The notes under the pieces: generated by a model
Databases searched by the model: none
Seen by the model: only the letters and a program-made list of their open reading frames with translations
Told to the model about the DNA's origin: nothing
Part shown: positions 62,401-64,000 of the stretch, in pieces
How the letters are laid out: each line of letters begins with the position of its first letter
How positions within the stretch are numbered: the first letter of the stretch is position 1
From: Mermis nigrescens
Lineage: Eukaryota > Nematoda > Enoplea > Mermithida > Mermithidae
Length of the DNA: 64,000 nucleotides
Assembly (NCBI GenBank): GCA_036768485.1
Contig: JAVLUZ010000824.1
Span: 1 to 64,000 of the forward strand
Direction of reading: 5' to 3'
Position numbers and translations under genes: made by a program

Positions 62401-63476
62401 CCCCAGAAAATTAGCCCTTACCCATACCCCAGCTTGAGTAGATGCAGGAGCCGTACCCTAATTCAAAAATCATATTGATTTCACAGAATGCCTTGTGATT
62501 CATGAAATCAAGGATTATGTCGATTTAATTTCAAGGGCATTCATTTGCCTAATTAAAAAGCTAAAAAACGAAAAAGAAACAATGCACTCATGAACAACTT
62601 ATAAGTATTCAACATGAGGAAGATTAAGTTTTTCAACTAAATATGTATTCTCTTACCTTGAGTAAAAATGCAATACGTAGTAATAATAATTATTTTATTT
62701 CATTATTATGGTATTATTATTGCTTTTATCATTTTATTATTATCTTTTATCAATCTTATTATGACTATGTATGTATGATGAATATGAGCTTTGGCATTTA
62801 TATTACATATTAAATAATGCCAGCATGGGGATGTTGCATAGACACATTATATGGTTTGTTTCCAGGCCCCGGCCCCGGTAAAGCTCTGGTACGTAGATCG
62901 TAGGTGCGAATAAAATAAGACATGTCAAAGCATACACGAACATAAGGAGGGGTGAGAGGAATGTACGTCTTTCTGCCTAGATTTCTTCATTTTTTGGCGC
63001 TTTGCGCCAGATCTTTGCTAAAGTCAATAAAATTTAACGATTTTTTTAGCATAAAATTGGAAAAAATTTTAAAATTTTTCGGCAAAAATCTTGCATTGAA
63101 AGTGGTTTAAATAAAAATAGATAACGGAAAACGCCGAAAAACGCCATTTCGTACGCAAAGTGCAAATTTCTTGATCTATTTTTGACTGTTTTAGGAAAAG
63201 TTGGGGTACCGCCCCCTTAGGAAAAATCTTAGATTAGCCACTGACTGCAAGCTATATAGCCATGCTTTATCTCGCCAAATATTTGTGGCCTACATGGGGC
63301 GACCGCCCCCTTAAATATGTACGCTCATGCTGCTCGGAAGCCAGCTACCTTTTCAATGTTGAAAACTTCATGGAAATGTCATCAACCGCGGACAATGGGA
63401 CCTTAAACGCGGAAGCAGACGTGATGCTTGCTTCAGCGTCCAAATTATTAAAGTCCGGCACAGTAGTTGAAGACAC
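39662..63476 (-). CDS. CENPC: Centromere protein C (CENP-C) homologue, multi-exon, 5' end outside or unseen
   Basis: CENP-C binds the CENP-A nucleosome and links it to the kinetochore. The model joins exons 63476-63349, 54367-54267, 52678-about 51354, 50436-50308, 48155-48039, 45107-45027, 44181-44015, 43494-43429, 40982-40892 and 39732-39662. All are bounded by AG and GT and free of stops. Phases agree at every junction except repeat exon to motif exon, which needs a weak GTCAGT donor. The motif exon has RRRSKRTRV, the start of the CENP-C motif, though the usual following aromatic/Trp is not seen. The last three exons read as the C-terminal cupin: RFSTATL, FFVAYGKLLVRVG, DRFSIG and YSIRNMAMDAAYLTYH, then stop. 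The N-terminus is not identified. Introns total over 20 kb and are full of MITEs. Family call rests on motif order by eye. Confidence 0.72.
39999..40242 (+). mobile_element. X1 hAT-type MITE (copy 2)
   Basis: CACACCTGGGCG to CAACGTATG, with GGGGGAC at 39992-39998 and 40243-40249. It contains an uninterrupted run of about 15 G near 40009. It lies in the last intron of the CENP-C candidate. Confidence 0.75.
40390..40562. repeat. Two-copy tandem duplication of about 87 bp
   Basis: ACTTTTCACAGCC...ATCGATCTTAGAATGTTACT (to about 40474) is followed by a diverged copy ending ATCGAGCTTAGAATGTTACT (to 40562). Confidence 0.7.
40892..40982 (-). CDS. CENPC: CENP-C candidate exon (cupin core)
   Basis: Acceptor AATTTTAATTAG, donor GAG|GTGAAT; 91 bp, phase 0 to 1. 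Reads FFVAYGKLLVRVG then LSLNFGPWDRFSIGR, matching the 'VFYV..G.L ... L..GD.F.VP' core of the CENP-C cupin. It joins in phase to 39732. Confidence 0.72.
41474..41572 (+). CDS. Possible exon on the opposite strand, within a CENP-C intron
   Basis: Acceptor GTTAAG|CTC, donor AGG|GTAGAT; 33 open codons, phase 0 to 0 (AQKAIFERLKDKLNVL then SNSAASSFHSDTR). It would splice in phase to 42822-42893, with the hAT element inside the intron. No upstream exon with a start was found. Family unknown. Confidence 0.28.
41831..42058 (-). pseudogene. BED zinc-finger fragment of hAT transposase
   Basis: 75 codons. SQLWEFYKIDD then CNCCGKSISRGG and MKKHF fit the BED-type C-x2-C...H arrangement, although the final histidine of the motif falls in altered sequence (KKHFVYPS). 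BED fingers form the N-terminus of hAT transposases. The catalytic part is missing. Confidence 0.65.
42129..42550. mobile_element. Z MITE nested in the hAT remnant
   Basis: From CGGCAAAGATTTTTCCCGG to CCTTGTACAAAAAAACACTG. Inverted sub-terminal blocks GTACAAAGACTTTT.GGGG and TTTGTACATGTACAAA. The second copy is at 54569-55000 in inverse orientation. Contains two GGCGC/GCGCC hairpins. Confidence 0.65.
42822..42893 (+). CDS. Possible terminal exon pairing with 41474-41572
   Basis: Acceptor GATTGCTATACAG|ATG, 23 codons then TGA, phase 0. Polar Lys/Asn/Tyr-rich (MPNVKNNKEYRFYSAMPKL). Small and unsupported by similarity. Confidence 0.25.
   Translation: MPNVKNNKEYRFYSAMPKLNFSK
43071..43352 (-). 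mobile_element. X1 hAT-type MITE (copy 3)
   Basis: CATAGGTGGGCAGC to CGCCCATGTGTG in inverse orientation. A perfect 8-bp duplication GTGAACAC lies at 43063-43070 and 43353-43360. Confidence 0.88.
43429..43494 (-). CDS. CENPC: CENP-C candidate exon (cupin start)
   Basis: Acceptor TTATTATAACAG, donor ATAT|GTAGGT; 66 bp, phase 0 to 0. Reads DVITRFSTATLKNTRTFDVV; 'FST.TL' is the usual first strand of the CENP-C cupin. Confidence 0.65.
44015..44181 (-). CDS. CENPC: CENP-C candidate exon (pre-cupin)
   Basis: Acceptor CTATTTGCAG, donor CAAACT|GTAATC; 167 bp, phase 1 to 0. Contains ATLFCNQRLFLNEAGEPC then APIIMKIMPLSTANRTTE. The region between CENP-C motif and cupin is poorly conserved in the family. 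Confidence 0.62.
44556..44950. mobile_element. X2 MITE-like repeat
   Basis: About 0.4 kb shared with 46468-46870 and 60785-61125. Common blocks: TTTTTCGAAAAG, AAGCGTTTTC, TCAAATTTTCGGCGCTTC, TTTTATGCTCTAGA, GATGTTTTTGACGC, AAAAAAGGCA. Starts after CATGATCT and ends near TTCTGTGCATG. Boundaries approximate. Confidence 0.65.
45027..45107 (-). CDS. CENPC: CENP-C candidate exon
   Basis: Acceptor GCATTGTTTAAG, donor TCTAA|GTAAGG; 81 bp, phase 1 to 1. Reads CKKSIYERIVERMQNDTDEN then IATESL. Joins in phase on both sides. Confidence 0.62.
   Translation of the reverse strand, partial: LVKSRSTNESWSECKMTRTKILLRKV
45186..46330 (-). repeat. X2-like repeat split by U
   Basis: G-rich end at 45186-45330 and C-rich end at 46260-46335, with TTTTTGACGTG(T)ACCC/CAAAAACACTGTTTTTGATG around the U insertion and a GCGCGAAGCGCC-type hairpin at 46180-46194. 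Degraded; boundaries uncertain. Confidence 0.45.
45487..46047. mobile_element. U, 561-bp hAT-type MITE
   Basis: Termini CAGGCCCGTAGCC and GGCTACAAGCCTG. A perfect 8-bp duplication GGTACACG lies at 45479-45486 and 46048-46055. Confidence 0.9.
46468..46870. mobile_element. X2 MITE-like repeat (copy 2)
   Basis: Same block order as 44556-44950, including CGGCGCTTCGCGCCA at 46637-46651 and GATGTTTTTGACGCC. Confidence 0.65.
46871..47480. other. AT-rich intronic stretch
   Basis: No ORF, repeat or RNA gene that I can support. Confidence 0.5.
47575..47870. repeat. Imperfect minisatellite, units of about 45-55 bp, ending in inverse units
   Basis: Units of the form ATAGCTTTATAGCC(TTTT)GGGGCTCAGAAA are repeated about five times to 47770. 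One or two inverse units (TTTCTGAGTCCAAAAGGCTA) follow at 47800-47870. Flanks CATAGGTGAGC and CACCCCCATG recall X1 ends. Confidence 0.65.
48039..48155 (-). CDS. CENPC: CENP-C candidate exon
   Basis: Acceptor ATCTTTTAAG, donor CAGC|GTAAGT; 117 bp, phase 1 to 1. Reads TLVRVQKRDVTCEGYYKKYG then QFGKPTVDELRQMRKLKQ. The perfect donor and dense coding make this one of the clearer exons. Confidence 0.68.
48254..48502 (+). mobile_element. X1 hAT-type MITE (copy 4)
   Basis: CACATGTGGGCG to CTGCCCACCTATG. Flanks GTTCGGAT (48246-48253) and GTTCGGAC (48503-48510). Confidence 0.87.
48890..49068 (+). repeat. S repeat (copy 1)
   Basis: GGGGAAAGGGGTAAATGAAC ... GGCCAAAAAACGC ... GGATCCCCCATCC. The inverse copy lies at 53962-54168 (GGAGGATGGGTCCCC ... 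GGCCAAAAATAGG ... GTTTACCCCCTTCCCCC). Confidence 0.55.
49088..49474. mobile_element. T, 387-bp hAT-type MITE
   Basis: Termini CAGGCCCATATCC and AATACGGCCCTG; flanks TACATGTA (49080-49087) and TACATGCA (49475-49482). Holds a CGGCGCAATGCGCCG hairpin at 49339. Confidence 0.82.
49499..49860. repeat. Second, degraded T-type repeat
   Basis: Follows the same order as T: GGGGCACAGAATAAAGTG, TTTTCTGACGTTTCGGAACA, ATGCTCTATTCAATAAG, AAATTTGAACTTTT, then CGGCGCGAAGCGCCA at 49726. Ends near GGGGGCGGTCGCCC; termini lost. Confidence 0.55.
50308..50436 (-). CDS. CENPC: CENP-C candidate exon with CENP-C motif
   Basis: Acceptor TTTGCTATTTAG, donor TGTAC|GTAAAA; 129 bp, phase 1 to 1. Reads VPDAEHLTPERRRSKRTRVV then GIGDRIYKLDPETRCRKRIV. 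RRSKRTRV is the N-terminal half of the CENP-C motif, which contacts the nucleosome acidic patch and CENP-A tail. The conserved aromatic half (typically W) is not obvious. Confidence 0.68.
50512..50700. repeat. Partial X2-type repeat
   Basis: C-rich start (TTCACCCCTCCCC), CGAATTTCTAAG, AGAGCGTTTTTAGCTACC and a degenerate hairpin at 50679; 3' half missing. Confidence 0.5.
50812..51123 (-). other. Unassigned 103-codon open frame in a CENP-C intron
   Basis: Leucine-rich with a strong helix-like pattern (LELLANVFHLRSRQLF, EWLYSFLILGTRLGG). It is longer than expected by chance in DNA this AT-rich. A possible acceptor and GTATAG donor (GGAAAA|GTATAG) exist, but the phase does not fit the next CENP-C exon. 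A weak resemblance to HEAT/TOG repeats cannot be confirmed. An AATAAA lies just upstream at about 51135-51130 and could instead be the end of the transcript of the repeat exon. Confidence 0.3.
51294..52678 (-). CDS. CENPC: CENP-C candidate, large repeat exon
   Basis: Acceptor CGTATACCTTTAG before 52678; split codon (G plus TC) after 54267. About 460 open codons. A basic N-terminal part is followed by about nine imperfect 25-31-residue repeats of the type KSVETLSTKAVEKSFRDSIE. Then come a nuclear-type basic/acidic region (RKPRKRPPIVSDDDIVESDN) and ARFSVGEAGETPMSTARKG. The frame reaches a stop at 51294. If the exon splices on to 50436, a phase-1 GTC donor at 51354 is the only fitting site. Disordered repetitive middle regions are usual in CENP-C. 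Dense plus-strand frames over it are shadows. Confidence 0.65.
52679..53002. other. Intronic AT-rich stretch
   Basis: Nothing supportable apart from the acceptor at its left edge and the V target site at the right. Confidence 0.5.
53003..53585. mobile_element. V, 583-bp hAT-type MITE
   Basis: Termini CAGGGGCGTAACCAG and CTGGTTTCGCCCCTG; perfect 8-bp duplication ATTACATT (52995-53002, 53586-53593). Two GGCGC/GCGCC-type hairpins at 53165 and 53257. Confidence 0.92.
53962..54168 (-). repeat. S repeat (copy 2, inverse)
   Basis: See 48890-49068; C-rich and G-rich ends exchanged. Confidence 0.55.
54267..54367 (-). CDS. CENPC: CENP-C candidate exon, basic
   Basis: Acceptor AACTGCTGTTAAG, donor GCGGAG|GTATGA; 101 bp, phase 2 to 1. 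Reads LTHSTPHSKRRSVLPAKKKR then TASSSKKNENYCG, with a clear nuclear-localisation-type basic run. Both phases match the adjoining exons. Confidence 0.65.
54569..55000. mobile_element. Z MITE (copy 2, inverse)
   Basis: CAGTGTTTTTTTGTACAAGG to TCTTTGTACATCGAGAAAAA, with CGGCGCGAAGCGCCG at 54783-54797. It follows the same order as 42129-42550 in inverse orientation. Confidence 0.65.
55130..55330. repeat. Partial X2-type repeat
   Basis: CCCCAATTTTTCGTCCC, TTTTCGGTTTTCCGG, GTTGTTTTTAGCATTTTTAG and a mutated hairpin near 55275. Confidence 0.45.
55397..55470. repeat. (AT)37 microsatellite
   Basis: Uninterrupted AT dinucleotides ending exactly at the inner end of the right Y copy. Confidence 0.97.
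55471..59334 (-). repeat. Dispersed repeat Y, right copy
   Basis: Inverse copy of the left Y, from the CATAGGTAGCGCGTTAGCGCG end to the MITE end GCTA. Lies inside the intron 54368-63348 of the CENP-C candidate. AT microsatellites bound it on both sides. Confidence 0.88.
58575..59334. mobile_element. TA-flanked MITE at the end of Y (right copy)
   Basis: Same 170-bp arms as 2018-2776: TAGCAAAGAAAAATGC at 58575 and GCATTTTTCTTTGCTA ending 59334. Confidence 0.75.
59336..59418. repeat. (AT)n microsatellite
   Basis: About 41 AT units abutting the outer end of Y. Confidence 0.96.
59419..60250. other. Intronic stretch without supported features
   Basis: AT-rich; no exon with both splice sites and no repeat recognised. 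Confidence 0.4.
60271..60491 (+). CDS. Possible isolated exon, condensin CAP-G-like
   Basis: Open from at least 60251. The dense part reads RVLIAFYEFLDNDGCMDCNK then FLAELISHFRIAFLMQKSTK and IDKLIPQLMDDFQHLH. A candidate acceptor (GAGACCAG or AGGCAG) and donor (ACATAT|GTATAT) are present. The pattern 'F...F...L......FL.QKS...D.LI......F' faintly recalls the N-terminal HEAT region of condensin subunit CAP-G. No neighbouring exons found; it is antisense to the CENP-C intron, so it could be a fragment. Confidence 0.3.
60785..61125. mobile_element. X2 MITE-like repeat (copy 3)
   Basis: CATGATTTTGGAAG start, TTTTCGGCGCTTAGCAC in the hairpin position, TTTTATGCTCTAAAAAAATAG, AATGTTTTTCACGC, GAATTCCCATGCTG end. 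Confidence 0.65.
61126..61914. other. Intronic stretch
   Basis: A lone hairpin half (GTGAAGCGCCGAAAA) near 61406; otherwise nothing supportable. Confidence 0.4.
61915..62888. mobile_element. Non-autonomous hAT element, 974 bp
   Basis: Termini TAGAGCTGTAACGGGGCC and GGCCCCGGTAAAGCTCTG; flanks GTATGTAG (61907-61914) and GTACGTAG (62889-62896). Interior non-coding with an ATTATT-rich tract at 62685-62760. Confidence 0.82.
62940..63244. repeat. Composite MITE remnant
   Basis: GGCGCTTTGCGCC hairpin at 62996-63008, AAAACGCCGAAAAACGCC near 63130, and a W-like tail (GGGGTACCGCCCCCTTAGG ... GATTAGCCACTG) ending about 63244. Confidence 0.5.
63349..63476 (-). CDS. CENPC: CENP-C candidate, most upstream exon identified
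   Basis: Strong acceptor TTTACGTTTTTTAG, donor AAAAG|GTAGCT; 128 bp, phase 0 to 2, in phase with 54367. Reads VSSTTVPDFNNLDAEASITS then ASAFKVPLSAVDDISMKFST. A 15-bp segment at about 63635-63621 with TTCCTAG and GTGAGT edges could be a further micro-exon, but this is weak. Plus-strand frames over this exon are shadows. The start codon is not in the part I can read. Confidence 0.6.
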
Positions 63477-63739
63477 CTAAAAAACGTAAACTCTACTGCG
63501 ATGAAATTATGCCACTACGTTTTCCAACAAGTGGCAGATATATGACTGGCACACGAAAATTAAAAATGAAGAAACACTTTACCTACAGACCATGTTTCAT
63601 ACAAATGACTCACAGTGCGGCTATATGGCTAGGAATACTCAGATTATTATTTTTTTGGGAAACTGACCACGTTGATTCAAGCATTCGGATGAATGAGTCA
63701 GATATTCGTAAGTAAACTCGAAAATTTTCCAGCAATATT

Positions 63740-63950
63740 ATACACCACTGGTTTTTTAAGCGTAGCGCAAAGGAAAGCCGTCTTGCGCCAATGGGACATT
63801 TCGTACATCAGCGCCTCGCGCGATGACTTTTTGGATAAAAAGATAGAAATTTGATCATTTTTGAATTATTTTAAAGAAAATTTTCCAAAAATTTTCGGCG
63901 CTTTGCGCCGACCTTATTTGAAAGATACTATCTTTGAAAATCAGCTTAAG
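63740..63950. repeat. Hairpin-bearing repeat remnant at window end
   Basis: AGCGTAGCGCAAAGGAAAG and CGGCGCTTTGCGCCG (63896-63910) with AAATTTTTGG-type flanks as in the other MITEs. Confidence 0.45.
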
Positions 63951-64000
63951 AAATCGCTTAGTCAAGCATGGACAGGATAACGAGAAATCACTCGTGTACA

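Noticed and set aside
63262..63715. Two plus-strand frames read as a gene with a frameshift
   Set aside because: The minus strand of the same stretch gives a clean 128-bp exon with a TTTTTTAG acceptor and GTAGCT donor in phase with the next CENP-C exon.

Overview
The window is AT-rich, intron-bearing eukaryotic DNA dominated by transposable elements. It looks like an invertebrate metazoan: there are GT-AG introns, gypsy-type LTR elements, and hAT-, Harbinger- and TA-inserting DNA elements. A nematode is a reasonable guess from the short, phase-consistent exons with TTTAG/TTGCAG acceptors and the retroelement style, but the species cannot be named from sequence alone. I see no prokaryotic genes, rRNA, CRISPR array or tRNA gene that I can support.

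Layout, left half (1-38 kb), almost all on the minus strand. 1-1826 is the 3' part of a broken retroviral-type envelope gene, cut by a 3.9-kb dispersed repeat 'Y' (1821-5856). 5857-9683 continues the same LTR element (C): a reading frame with a membrane segment, a Gag, a leader made of short hairpins with a constant CTTT loop, and a probable LTR, with no pol seen. 9684-34977 is gypsy-type element B, whose 3' LTR is split by a complete, younger gypsy-type element A (9990-21705; LTRs of 1.2 kb, CTTA target duplication, PBS and polypurine tract all visible; the uninterrupted target is preserved in B's other LTR). Both A and B carry a third gene after pol that resembles a 3'-5' exonuclease of the RNase D/Mut-7 type. 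A Harbinger remnant and a related solo LTR follow.

Right half (38-64 kb). This is intronic DNA of one host gene on the minus strand. Joining short open segments at canonical splice sites gives a chain of at least ten exons (63476 down to 39662). The ends of this chain match centromere protein C (CENP-C): an RRSKR-type CENP-C motif in the middle and the C-terminal cupin at the end. A large exon with nine imperfect 25-31-residue repeats lies upstream of the motif. All but one junction is phase-consistent without forcing; the repeat exon to motif exon link is unresolved. The introns are packed with non-autonomous DNA elements, many with intact 7-8-bp target duplications, including a three-level nest at 38.4-39.2 kb. 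A second inverted copy of Y (55471-59334), bounded by AT microsatellites, sits in the largest intron.

How the parts relate: the only evident cellular gene is the CENP-C candidate. The rest is successive insertion: Y into C, A into B, hAT-like MITEs into introns and into one another. A G+C-rich hairpin, GGCGC-TTC-GCGCC, recurs in several otherwise unrelated MITE families.
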